Part shown: piece after piece, positions 7,185 through 15,221 of the stretch
How positions within the stretch are numbered: the stretch's first letter is position 1
Layout: every line of letters begins with the position of its first letter
Origin: Tissierellales bacterium
Lineage (GTDB): Bacteria > Bacillota > Clostridia > Tissierellales > JAOAQY01
Length of the DNA: 40,943 nt
Direction: 5' to 3'
Assembly: GCA_025210965.1 (NCBI GenBank)
Contig: JAOAQY010000226.1
Location: 1 to 40,943 of the forward strand
Notes under the pieces: generated by a model
What the model saw: only the letters and a program-made list of their open reading frames with translations
The model's database searches: none
What the model was told of the DNA's origin: nothing
Program-made: the position numbers and the translations under genes

Positions 7185-8468
7185 GTGATTATTATCAAAG
7201 GAACAAAAAAATTAACGAGAAATATCTTTATAGCACTAATTGCAGGAATTATAGTGGGTATTATAATTAATAAGATGCCAGAATCTAAGTGGTTAGACGA
7301 AATATTTGTTGGATACGGTATGGCATTTATAGGAGATTTATTCATAAGATCTATTAAAATGCTTGTTGCACCACTTGTATTTTTCTCTATAGTTTGTGGA
7401 AGTTCAAGTATTGGAGATATGAGAAAATTAGGTAGAGTAGGGGGAAAAACATTAGGTTTTTATTTGACAACGACGGCAATTGCTATAACACTTGCAATTG
7501 GTTTGGCATCTGTTTTAAACCCTGGAATTGGTCTTGACCTATCTAACATAGTTAGAGAACAACCAACGATAAAAGAGAGTGTTCCAATTACACAAGTGTT
7601 GTTAAACATGATACCGAAAAATCCAATAAAAGCATTGGCTGATGGAGAGATGCTACAAATAATAGTATTTGCTATTTTGACTGGAATTTCAATATCATTA
7701 TTGGGAGAAAAGGCAAAAGCTGCAAAAGATGTGTTTGAGTCATTAAATGAGATGATGCTTAAAATGGTAGGAATGGTTATGTACCTTGCTCCTATAGGAG
7801 TTTTTGGATTGTTAGTAAAAACATTTTCACAATTGGGATTTGATGCAATGTGGAATCTTGGAAAATACATGGGGACTGTTTTGATAGCATTGTTTTTACA
7901 TGGAATATTGACGTACTTAGGTGCACTTAAATTCTTGGGAAGATTGAGTCCAATTCAATTTTTGAAAAACTTTTCGCCAGCAATGAGTGTTGCGTTTTCA
8001 ACTGCTACTAGTTCAGGAACTCTACCAGTTACGACAGAAATGGTAGAAAAGAGATGCGGAGTGTCTCCGGAAATAGCATCATTTACATTGCCACTTGGAG
8101 CGACTATAAATATGGATGGTACGGCTATAATGCAAGGTGTTGCTGTAATATTTATAGCTCAGGTGTACGGAGTTACGCTTACATTACCACAAATAATTAC
8201 AGTAATATTGACAGCTACTCTGGCTTCTGTTGGTACAGCTGGAGTACCAGGTGTTGGTCTGATTACATTATCTATGGTTTTACAGTCAGTTAACTTACCA
8301 ATAGAGGGTATAGGATTGATTATGGGAATAGATAGATTGTTGGATATGACTAGAACTGCAGTAAATATAACTGGTGATGCAGTATGTACATTACTCATTG
8401 CGAAGTCTGAAAATCTATTTGAGGAAGATACATTCTACGAGAAAAATGTTGAGTTTGTAGCAGAGTAA
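7185..8468 (+). CDS. Dicarboxylate/amino acid:cation symporter (DAACS, GltP/GltT-like)
   Basis: A secondary transporter of about 427 residues with eight or more hydrophobic segments, importing glutamate, aspartate or a C4-dicarboxylate with Na+ or H+. Family signatures are the serine-rich hairpin ATSSGTLPVTTEMVEK, the LPLGATINMDGTAIMQG motif and the last-helix pattern GIDRLLDMTRTAVNITGDA. The start is uncertain. The in-frame GTG at 7185 directly abuts GGCGAGGGA with no spacing. The next in-frame candidates at correct spacing are ATT at 7188, ATT at 7191 and ATC at 7194, all rare initiators. A four-codon frame (ATG at 7174, TGA at 7186) overlaps this point. A strong hairpin terminator follows. 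Confidence 0.92.
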   Translation: MIIIKGTKKLTRNIFIALIAGIIVGIIINKMPESKWLDEIFVGYGMAFIGDLFIRSIKMLVAPLVFFSIVCGSSSIGDMRKLGRVGGKTLGFYLTTTAIAITLAIGLASVLNPGIGLDLSNIVREQPTIKESVPITQVLLNMIPKNPIKALADGEMLQIIVFAILTGISISLLGEKAKAAKDVFESLNEMMLKMVGMVMYLAPIGVFGLLVKTFSQLGFDAMWNLGKYMGTVLIALFLHGILTYLGALKFLGRLSPIQFLKNFSPAMSVAFSTATSSGTLPVTTEMVEKRCGVSPEIASFTLPLGATINMDGTAIMQGVAVIFIAQVYGVTLTLPQIITVILTATLASVGTAGVPGVGLITLSMVLQSVNLPIEGIGLIMGIDRLLDMTRTAVNITGDAVCTLLIAKSENLFEEDTFYEKNVEFVAE

Positions 8469-8489
8469 ATAATTAAATTTGATTTGTTT

Positions 8490-8540
8490 AAAACACATAA
8501 TTCAAGGCGACTTTTGAGCTTGAATTATGTGTTTTGTTTT
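8490..8540 (+). terminator. Terminator of the symporter gene
   Basis: AAACACATAATTCAAG (8491-8506) pairs with CTTGAATTATGTGTTT from 8519 onward, followed by GTTTTG. The stem is about 16 bp. Confidence 0.8.
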
Positions 8541-8562
8541 GAAATAAAGGCTATGGTATAAT
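8534..8562 (+). promoter_or_regulatory. Promoter of the lipoprotein/two-component operon
   Basis: TTGTTT, a 17-base spacer, then TATAAT with an upstream TGG extension. It overlaps the tail of the preceding terminator. The start codon of the first gene is about 90 bases further on. Confidence 0.6.
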
Positions 8563-8653
8563 CAATAGGTGGGATGAATGTAATAATTTTGTAACCCATA
8601 ATTTAGAGATAATTTATAAACTGATTAAAGACTATATAATAGGTTGTGATTTA

Positions 8654-10039
8654 ATGTCTAAGAAGCGATTAAAAAAAATATTGATACTTGGTATTCTGAG
8701 CGTGCTGATTTTAACTGGATGTGAAAAATTAGTAGTGAAAAGCCCTACAGAACTTATTCATCCGCCTAAACTTGCAGTTGATCAAGAAGAGCTTAGGGAG
8801 GTTGTTGATCAAATGCTTCCGGAAAAAACTCAATTGACTTCTGGAATGGGTGATAAGAGTGTAGCTGCCATAAACTATATAGATTTGGATAATGATGGCG
8901 GAGATGAAGCAATAGTGTTTTACAAATCACAGAATCAAGAGTATTTTGCTGGAGTTATGATTTTAATGCATACAGAAAGTGGCTGGGAAATTTATGATAT
9001 AAAAAATGAGATAGCTAATGATGTTGAAGAGGTTTATTTTAAAGATGTTACAAATAATGGAGTAAAAGAAATTATTGTAGGATATGTAGGTGAGCAGAAT
9101 TTTGATAATTATCTGGTGATTTACTCTGTTCAAGAGAGAGAAGGCGTATCAAGAATTTTTGAAAAATCTTATAATGAATTGGCTTTGGCTGACTTCGATT
9201 ATGATGACAAAATAGAAATAGTACTTTTTCAATTAGATAGGAATGTGTTAGCAAAAGCGGAATTGTATAAAGCAAATAAAGGTACTATATATTTTTTAAA
9301 CGAATATGAGATACAGGATTTTGTAAGTAATTATGATAATATTGCGGTGGGGAATTTGTACAAAGATGATATTGGAATTGTTGTAGATTTTAGAGTTGGA
9401 GTACACACGGCAGACAGCATAATGCTAAAGGTTGAAAAAAATAAATTAGTAAATATTGTTGAAACAAATAAACGTATTGATATAATAAATAAATTATCAG
9501 ATGGTAATTATTTTATTAAAAGTCAGGATATAGATGGAGATGGGATAATTGAAGTTGGAGAATTCATCAAACCTATAGGTTATGAAACTATAATGAATCG
9601 GAATATTCCATATATTGAACGATGGAGAACTTGGGATGGAAAAGACTCCCTTGTATTTGATAGACAAAGTTATATAAATTATGATTATAGATATAGATTT
9701 TTATTTCCTAAAAAATGGAATGATCAAATCACTATAGTGTCAAATGATAATAGAAATGTAGAGGATTCTAAACAATTAGTTTATGTAACTGAAGATGGTC
9801 AGAGCTTACTTTCACTATATACGCTGATTGTAGTAGAGAACAAGCAGTGGGGTGAGCTTGAAGCGAAATTGAAGAAAGATGGTAAAAAATACGATGTTGT
9901 AGCTCAGAATGCTACAATGAGGTATATTATTATAGATGATGAATATGAATTGTCTATAGACAAATATGAATCGTCATTTAAATCCATGAAACTTTCAAAA
10001 GAAGAACTTTTAGAGGGATTTGACTTTTTAAAGGAGTAA
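8654..10039 (+). CDS. Lipoprotein with FG-GAP/VCBS-like repeats
   Basis: A 461-residue exported lipoprotein. A basic start (MSKKRLKKI), a hydrophobic stretch and the lipobox ILTGC put the lipidated cysteine at residue 23. The body contains spaced acidic motifs of the FG-GAP/VCBS calcium-loop kind: DLDNDGGDEAIV, DVTNNGVKEIIV, DFDYDDKIEIVLF and DIDGDGIIEV. These suggest a beta-propeller on the outer face of the membrane. It is the first gene of an operon and ends 13 bases before a response regulator, so it may modulate the neighbouring sensor kinase; that is inference from context. The ribosome site is weak. Confidence 0.82.
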   Translation: MSKKRLKKILILGILSVLILTGCEKLVVKSPTELIHPPKLAVDQEELREVVDQMLPEKTQLTSGMGDKSVAAINYIDLDNDGGDEAIVFYKSQNQEYFAGVMILMHTESGWEIYDIKNEIANDVEEVYFKDVTNNGVKEIIVGYVGEQNFDNYLVIYSVQEREGVSRIFEKSYNELALADFDYDDKIEIVLFQLDRNVLAKAELYKANKGTIYFLNEYEIQDFVSNYDNIAVGNLYKDDIGIVVDFRVGVHTADSIMLKVEKNKLVNIVETNKRIDIINKLSDGNYFIKSQDIDGDGIIEVGEFIKPIGYETIMNRNIPYIERWRTWDGKDSLVFDRQSYINYDYRYRFLFPKKWNDQITIVSNDNRNVEDSKQLVYVTEDGQSLLSLYTLIVVENKQWGELEAKLKKDGKKYDVVAQNATMRYIIIDDEYELSIDKYESSFKSMKLSKEELLEGFDFLKE

Positions 10040-10052
10040 GAGGGGGATTAGT

Positions 10053-10742
10053 ATGAATAAAATATTAATATTAGAGGATGAGGCATCGATTCGTGCTTTT
10101 GTAAAGATCAATCTTGCAAGAAATGGTTTTGAGGTTGTAGAAGCAGACACTGGGGAAAAAGCACTAGAGTTATACAAAAAGCACAAGGATATAGATTTGG
10201 CGATATTAGATGTAATGCTTCCTGGAATTGATGGACTAGAAGTTTGTAAAGAGCTTAGAAATAGCAATGACAATATGGGGATTATTATGTTGACTGCTAG
10301 AAGTCAAGAATTGGACAAGGTCATGGCATTAGATTTAGGTGCAGATGACTACTTGACTAAGCCATTTAGTCCTATGGAACTAGTTGCAAGGGTAAATGCT
10401 TTGCTAAGAAGAGTTGAGAAAAAAAGTGAAGAAAATGATCATTTGGTATCGGGAGTATTTGAAATAGATTTAAATGCTAGAAAATTTTATAAATCTAAAA
10501 TTGAGATTGAGCTTACACCAACTGAATTTTCGCTTATGAAAATGTTTATGAAAAATCCAGATAGGGCACTTACAAGAGATGAGCTCTTGGATGAAGTTTG
10601 GGGAGAAAACTATATAGGTGATGTGAAAATAGTTGATGTTAACATACGTAGATTGCGAAAAAAAGTAGAAGAAGATTCTTCAAGTCCAAAATATATAGAA
10701 ACTATTTGGGGTAGTGGATATAGATGGCGAAAGGAAGAGTAG
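10053..10742 (+). CDS. OmpR/PhoB-type response regulator
   Basis: A two-component transcription factor of 229 residues. The N-terminal receiver has the acidic pair in ILEDEAS, phospho-acceptor Asp53 in LAILDVMLPG, Thr81 in MLTAR and Lys103 in YLTKPFSP. The C-terminal winged-helix domain (about residues 130-229) includes ELTPTEFSLMKMFM, RDELLDEVWGE, VDVNIRRLRKKVE and the terminal WGSGYRW. The start ATG follows a strong GAGGGGGA site. It sits between a lipoprotein and its cognate kinase, and its last bases lie one base from the kinase start. The target genes are not known. Confidence 0.96.
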   Translation: MNKILILEDEASIRAFVKINLARNGFEVVEADTGEKALELYKKHKDIDLAILDVMLPGIDGLEVCKELRNSNDNMGIIMLTARSQELDKVMALDLGADDYLTKPFSPMELVARVNALLRRVEKKSEENDHLVSGVFEIDLNARKFYKSKIEIELTPTEFSLMKMFMKNPDRALTRDELLDEVWGENYIGDVKIVDVNIRRLRKKVEEDSSSPKYIETIWGSGYRWRKEE

Positions 10743-10743
10743 G

Positions 10744-12129
10744 GTGAAAAGTTTAAAGTCACGTATTATATTTAGTTCTATGATTACAATAGTACTCATT
10801 ATTTTAATATTTGAGATAATATTTATGATAGGAATTAGAGAATACTATTACGGAAGTATACACAGACTATTAATTGATAGAGCAAATATATCAGCAGAGT
10901 TTTATGATAAATACTTGCCTGATAGTTCGCTTCAATACAAGGGACGATATATAATTGAAAATTATGGTGATGATGAGTATTGTACTTTACAGATTTTAAA
11001 CAAAGATGGGAGGATAATAGAGTCATCAAGCCGATTCAATAGTAATAAGACTATACAGACAAGTGATTTTATTTCAGCAATAAATGGACAAGTTGATAGA
11101 TATATAGGTAGAGATTCAGAGACTGGGGAAAAGATACTCAGTATTTCATTACCTCTTAGTTATGGATATGGACAAACAGCTGTTATAAGGTATATTACGT
11201 CTATAGAAGAAGTAGACAGAGTAAGTGATAATTTGATTTTTAAAATATGGATTATAGGATTGCTAGTTTTAATATTGGCATTGATAGTTAGTTTTATACT
11301 AGCTCGTTCCATAATAAGACCAGTTAAAGAACTGATTTTAGTTTCAGAAAAAATGGCAAAAGGCGATTTTTCAATAAGAGGAAGTATTGAGGAAAAAAAT
11401 GAAATGGGAAAATTGTCAGATACTTTAAATTATATGGCAGATGAAATAGAAAAAACAAATAAAATAAAAAATGAGTTTATTTCATCTATTTCTCATGAGC
11501 TTAGAACACCTCTTACGGCAATAAAAGGATGGAATGAAACTTTATTGTCGACAGAAGATGAGATTTCAGAAGAATTGCAAATTGGTTTGCAGATAATTTC
11601 GAGTGAAACAAATAGATTAATTGGTCTCACAGAAGAACTATTAGATTTTTCAAAACTAGAAAGTAATAAATTGACACTATATGAAGAAGAATTTAAGTTG
11701 CAGAATATACTGAGAGAAGTAGCTAATCAGTATAAGCATAGAGCTCGAGAAAAAGAAGTAAAAATTATAGTAGACATAGATGATGATTTACCAGAGATAC
11801 AGGGAGATAGGAATAGGCTGAAACAAGTTTTTATAAACATACTAGACAATGCACTTAAGTTTTCTGGTATGGGTAGTAAAATTGAAGTAGAGGTCCGACA
11901 GATTCAAGCTATGCTTTTAATAAGTTTCAAAGATTATGGAATTGGAATAAAAAAAGAAGATTTGCCTAAAGTAAAAGAAAAGTTTTATAAAGGTAGAAGT
12001 AGAGTATCTGGAAGCGGATTGGGACTTTCTATTTGTAATGGTATAGTTGAGCTTCATGGAGGAAGGCTAGAAATAGAAAGTGAGTATGAAAAAGGAACTG
12101 TTGTAAAAATTTATCTGCCGTTCGGTTAA
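10744..12129 (+). CDS. Membrane sensor histidine kinase
   Basis: Cognate kinase of the preceding regulator, 461 residues from a GTG start. The start is preceded by AGGAAGAG and lies one base after the regulator's stop. Order: membrane helix (about 10-32), an outside domain of about 130 residues, a second helix (about 166-190), HAMP, HisKA with phospho-acceptor His251 in SISHELRTPLTAIKGW, and HATPase_c with the N box FINILDNALKF (about 365-375), DYGIGIKKEDLPKVKEKFYKG and GSGLGLSICNGIVELHGG. The outside domain matches no family I recognise and may read the flanking lipoproteins. Confidence 0.95.
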   Translation: MKSLKSRIIFSSMITIVLIILIFEIIFMIGIREYYYGSIHRLLIDRANISAEFYDKYLPDSSLQYKGRYIIENYGDDEYCTLQILNKDGRIIESSSRFNSNKTIQTSDFISAINGQVDRYIGRDSETGEKILSISLPLSYGYGQTAVIRYITSIEEVDRVSDNLIFKIWIIGLLVLILALIVSFILARSIIRPVKELILVSEKMAKGDFSIRGSIEEKNEMGKLSDTLNYMADEIEKTNKIKNEFISSISHELRTPLTAIKGWNETLLSTEDEISEELQIGLQIISSETNRLIGLTEELLDFSKLESNKLTLYEEEFKLQNILREVANQYKHRAREKEVKIIVDIDDDLPEIQGDRNRLKQVFINILDNALKFSGMGSKIEVEVRQIQAMLLISFKDYGIGIKKEDLPKVKEKFYKGRSRVSGSGLGLSICNGIVELHGGRLEIESEYEKGTVVKIYLPFG

Positions 12130-12167
12130 TCACTGTTTATGAGAAAAAGGTTTTAGGAGTGAGTGAA

Positions 12168-13415
12168 ATGCTAAGAAAGCGTTATAGCTTTATATTTTTT
12201 CTAGTTATTGTGTTTTTTCTTACTAGTTGTAGTAAGAAAATTGTAGTTGAAAAAAAAGAATTGAATTCAGATGAGACTGTTGACTATGAAGAAGAAGTAT
12301 ATTCGCAAAATTCAAAAGAAGAACATATTTTAGAAGAAAAGTACAATGAAGCTGAGCATGAGAAGATGGAAAAATTATTAAAGAAAATTCTTGAGGAAAA
12401 AAAGCAGTCTTATTCAGAAGAATTGATTAAGCAATTTAAAGTTTATAATTTGAATAAAAATGAATATTTGTTATTAGCACCGCTTAGTAAGCAAGATAAA
12501 AGGCCTTATGTTGAGAGTCTGATTGCCAAAATTGATGAAGCAGAAGATGAGTTGAAGACACAATTTGTTGTTGGAAATTTTGTAGCTAATTTTGATAAGT
12601 TAGAGGTCAAAAGACTGAGCGATAATAGATTTTTGATATGGAGTCAATATTCGGAGGAAGCGGTTGAGTTAGATGTAGTAGTTGAGCTTAAAAAAAATGG
12701 ATTTAAGTTAATTTCAAGTAGTGAAAAAGATCCTACAAGAGAATATTACGAGAGCATGGTAAGTTTACTTAGACAAGGGGATGTAGAGTCAGCTAAATCT
12801 CTTGATGATAGTTTTGTTCCAGAGTATACACATAATTATCAAGATTACTATTTTAAAGTTGCGACTATGGCTGTTAGAGTTGCTCATGATTACGCATTTT
12901 TGACATATCGAAGAGAGGATTTGACTGAAAAAGAAAAACTTAAATTATCGAAAGAAGCTCTTGATTGGGGACTTGATAAATATCTTATGGCACAAATTGG
13001 AATAGATTCAAATGTTGAATCTGTGGATGTATATGATAGATTATTTGACGTATCAGGATACAGAAGTCAGTATAGTTTAAAGAAACCAGAATTTGCTGGA
13101 GTATTGAATGATATAGCCTACTTTGATTATGAACTTGGTCATTATGATAATGCGGAAACATTGATGAGGAAGGTTTTAGAATATGATCCAGATAGATTAG
13201 TCGCACAGATTAATATAGGTGATGTACTTTGGAAACAGGCAGAAGTATTGAAAGACCAAAAGAAAATTGAGCAATCAGAGAGAAAATTTGAAGAATCCAA
13301 AAAATATTATAGAAATTATGTTGAGTTTTTGGGAATGGATAACTCAGTTATTCCGGATAGAGTGTTTCAGAGATTAGGATACTACAATAAGATTGAGTTT
13401 AAAGGAAAAGAATAG
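12168..13415 (+). CDS. Lipoprotein with C-terminal TPR-like repeats
   Basis: A 415-residue predicted lipoprotein. The signal is MLRKRYSFIF followed by a hydrophobic run and the lipobox FLTSC, with the modified cysteine at residue 21. A charged glutamate/lysine-rich coiled-coil-like linker follows (about 25-100). The C-terminal part has tetratricopeptide-like helices (about 310-400: LNDIAYFDYELGHYDNAETL, VLEYDPDRLVAQINIGDVLW). The ATG at 12168 is preferred, with TAGGAG eight bases upstream; the in-frame GTG at 12159 overlaps the site. It is 38 bases after the kinase in the same operon. I do not recognise a specific family. Confidence 0.78.
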   Translation: MLRKRYSFIFFLVIVFFLTSCSKKIVVEKKELNSDETVDYEEEVYSQNSKEEHILEEKYNEAEHEKMEKLLKKILEEKKQSYSEELIKQFKVYNLNKNEYLLLAPLSKQDKRPYVESLIAKIDEAEDELKTQFVVGNFVANFDKLEVKRLSDNRFLIWSQYSEEAVELDVVVELKKNGFKLISSSEKDPTREYYESMVSLLRQGDVESAKSLDDSFVPEYTHNYQDYYFKVATMAVRVAHDYAFLTYRREDLTEKEKLKLSKEALDWGLDKYLMAQIGIDSNVESVDVYDRLFDVSGYRSQYSLKKPEFAGVLNDIAYFDYELGHYDNAETLMRKVLEYDPDRLVAQINIGDVLWKQAEVLKDQKKIEQSERKFEESKKYYRNYVEFLGMDNSVIPDRVFQRLGYYNKIEFKGKE

Positions 13416-13425
13416 GAGAAGCTAA

Positions 13426-13692
13426 TTGGAGAAATCATATTATGTGTTATTTAAAGCAACAACTCAATTATATGCACTTAAAAAGGTATTAGAAAGTTAT
13501 GAAGTTGAATTTGAGATAAGCCCAACTCCAAGGGGATTGTCTTCAAATTGTACGAAGTCTATAAAAATTGGGGAAAGCCAAAAAATGATGGTGGAAAAAT
13601 TATTAAAATGCCATTGTGAGATAAAAACATCAGGTATTCATGAATGGAAAAAGACTTCATTTTTGAGTAATTTAATTGGATTTACGAAATGA
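13426..13692 (+). CDS. DUF3343 protein (putative Se/S carrier-like)
   Basis: An 88-residue small protein matching the DUF3343 pattern: YYVLFKATTQLYALKKVLES at the N-terminus, then SPTPRGLSSNCTKSIKI with a conserved cysteine, and a short C-terminal domain. Family members are annotated as putative selenium or sulfur carriers and often lie near selenium-metabolism genes; none are visible here. Translation starts at a TTG (13426), seven bases after GGAG. It starts 10 bases after the TPR lipoprotein, so it belongs to the same operon. Confidence 0.82.
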   Translation: MEKSYYVLFKATTQLYALKKVLESYEVEFEISPTPRGLSSNCTKSIKIGESQKMMVEKLLKCHCEIKTSGIHEWKKTSFLSNLIGFTK

Positions 13693-13711
13693 TTTATACG
13701 GAGTTGATAGA

Positions 13712-14188
13712 ATGAGATTAAATAAGAAGGCATATGCGGGTGTCTCATTTGCATTTGCTAGTTATTTGAGTTTTTTAATCTATAAAGTATTTATAAAAGC
13801 GTATGGGAATTATTATAGAGTTGCTACAGATACACCAGATTATAATTTGGAGTTATTTAAATCAATAGAGCGTTTTACTAGAGCGTATAACAATTATAGT
13901 TTTGAGGTTTACTTTTACAATATTTATGGAAATATATTAGCATTTATTCCAGCGGGACTACTGCTTCCAATGATATTTCCAAAATTGAAATGTTGGTGGA
14001 ATGTTCTATTGGGTTTCTTGCTTAGTTTAGCAATTGAATGTGGGCAATACATAACTCGTCTTGGTACTTTTGATGTTGATGATTTGATGCTCAATACTAT
14101 AGGAGTTTTTATGGGAGTAGTTATTTATCAGATTTTAGTTCAAATCGTTCATAAAAACGAGAGTTTAAAGAAGAAATTATTAATATAA
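13712..14188 (+). CDS. VanZ-like membrane protein
   Basis: A 158-residue integral membrane protein with about four helices (near 8-26, 72-90, 96-113 and 128-146). The VanZ family is recognised by NIYGNILAFIPAGLLLPMIF and LAIECGQYITRLGTFDVDDL followed by MLNTIG. VanZ itself gives low-level teicoplanin resistance, but most homologues have no known role, and no other van genes are present. The ATG at 13712 follows GGAGTTGATAG; an in-frame start at 13676 would overlap the DUF3343 gene. It is the last gene of the lipoprotein/two-component operon, and a strong terminator follows. Confidence 0.85.
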   Translation: MRLNKKAYAGVSFAFASYLSFLIYKVFIKAYGNYYRVATDTPDYNLELFKSIERFTRAYNNYSFEVYFYNIYGNILAFIPAGLLLPMIFPKLKCWWNVLLGFLLSLAIECGQYITRLGTFDVDDLMLNTIGVFMGVVIYQILVQIVHKNESLKKKLLI

Positions 14189-14189
14189 A

Positions 14190-14227
14190 AAAATGACTAA
14201 GCTATAATTTTTGAGCTTAGTCATTTT
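14190..14227. terminator. Bidirectional terminator between VanZ-like and CPBP genes
   Basis: AAAATGACTAAGCT (14190-14203) pairs perfectly with AGCTTAGTCATTTT (14214-14227). The right arm contains the stop codon of the convergent CPBP gene. Confidence 0.8.
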
Positions 14228-15026
14228 CTATTTCTGTTTTGTGATTAAAAATGTAAGCAATAGACTTTAAAAATACAAGCAAGCTAATAATTATTATAAA
14301 GACAGAACCTGTAATTTGTAGCCAATTGGGGCCATTTATAAAGGTAGGTAATTTCAAAGCTAACATATTGTGAAATATATGAGCGAATATAACGATATAT
14401 AAAGATTCAGTTTTTACATATATCAGTCCCAAGATCAAACCTATCAAAAAAGTGTTTACACATTGAACTAAGTTGAGATGAACGATAGAAAATAAAATAG
14501 CAGATATCACAATGGATAAGGTTTCAGAATGTCTTTCTCTCAAAGCGTTTAAAATTAATCCTCTGAATATGATTTCTTCATAAATTGGACTTACAAGTAA
14601 TACTGTTATAAGTGCAAGTATTTTGAAATTAAAGAGTTCATTGAATGTAGAAGTAACTACTGAGGAATTTCTTGAAAAATCAAATATATGGCTTATTCCA
14701 AAATTGTAAATCAATCTATAAGATATTAGTATTAAAAGGCAAACAATCAATGTTCTGCCTGGTTTGTAGCGATTGATTATAGGTGGTTTTTGAAAAGAGC
14801 AAAACCATGAAATAAGGCATCTTATGACTATGTATTTTGTAAAAAGGCCTATTATAAACAGTACCCAAATTATTGATGATTTGCTTAGATATATTTTAAC
14901 AAATGAAGATGGAACTATTGCTATCGATATTTCAAGTAAATTGGCTAAAATAAAAATACCTAAAATACTTAATATGGAAAATGAATTTATAGATATTTTT
15001 TTATTATTAAGTTTTTTTATTAACAT
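14217..15026 (-). CDS. CPBP-family intramembrane metalloprotease (CAAX protease-like)
   Basis: A polytopic membrane protein of 269 residues with about eight hydrophobic segments. Motif 1 is SPIYEEIIFRGLILNALRE with the paired glutamates, motif 2 is FSIVHLN and motif 3 is FAHIFHNMLAL, which together form the metal site of the CPBP/Abi family. Members process prenylated peptides or provide immunity to bacteriocins; no bacteriocin gene is seen here, so the role is open. AAGGAG precedes the ATG at 15026. It is monocistronic and convergent with the VanZ-like gene. Confidence 0.88.
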   Translation of the reverse strand: MLIKKLNNKKISINSFSILSILGIFILANLLEISIAIVPSSFVKIYLSKSSIIWVLFIIGLFTKYIVIRCLISWFCSFQKPPIINRYKPGRTLIVCLLILISYRLIYNFGISHIFDFSRNSSVVTSTFNELFNFKILALITVLLVSPIYEEIIFRGLILNALRERHSETLSIVISAILFSIVHLNLVQCVNTFLIGLILGLIYVKTESLYIVIFAHIFHNMLALKLPTFINGPNWLQITGSVFIIIISLLVFLKSIAYIFNHKTEIEND

Positions 15027-15145
15027 AAATAACTCCTTAAAATGATTTAAATTAATTCAATAACTATTAATAGGATACCCCCAATGAAATAAAAGAGCAA
15101 TAGTATTGGAATAAATTACACGAAACAAATACAATTTAGATTCAA

Positions 15146-15161
15146 GTTTTAAATTTAAAAC
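15146..15161. promoter_or_regulatory. Perfect palindrome, possible operator upstream of the Crp/Fnr gene
   Basis: GTTTTAAATTTAAAAC is a perfect 16-base palindrome lying two bases before the -35 of the Crp/Fnr gene, flanked by TTCAA on the left and TTGAA on the right. An autoregulatory site is plausible, but AT-rich palindromes also arise by chance. Confidence 0.4.
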
Positions 15162-15162
15162 A

Positions 15163-15192
15163 TTGAATATGGTATGTAATATTGAGTATAAT
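15163..15192 (+). promoter_or_regulatory. Promoter of the Crp/Fnr-M42 operon
   Basis: TTGAAT, an 18-base spacer, then TATAAT, 30 bases before the start codon. Confidence 0.65.
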
Positions 15193-15221
15193 GAAATAGT
15201 ATAGAGTAAAGGAGCGGGTCT

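Noticed and set aside
7460..7870. 136-codon open frame on the minus strand
   Set aside because: It is the antisense shadow of the symporter gene; it has no ribosome site and an odd composition.
8054..8293. Tyrosine/serine-rich 79-codon frame on the plus strand
   Set aside because: It lies wholly inside the symporter in another frame and its composition reflects out-of-frame reading of hydrophobic codons.
13712..14188. Glycopeptide-resistance locus suggested by the VanZ-like protein
   Set aside because: No vanA, vanH, vanX or vanR/S of the resistance type is nearby; VanZ-like proteins are common in Firmicutes without resistance.
14824..15045. 73-codon plus-strand frame opposite the CPBP protease gene
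   Set aside because: Antisense to the N-terminal half of a well-supported gene, with no ribosome site.
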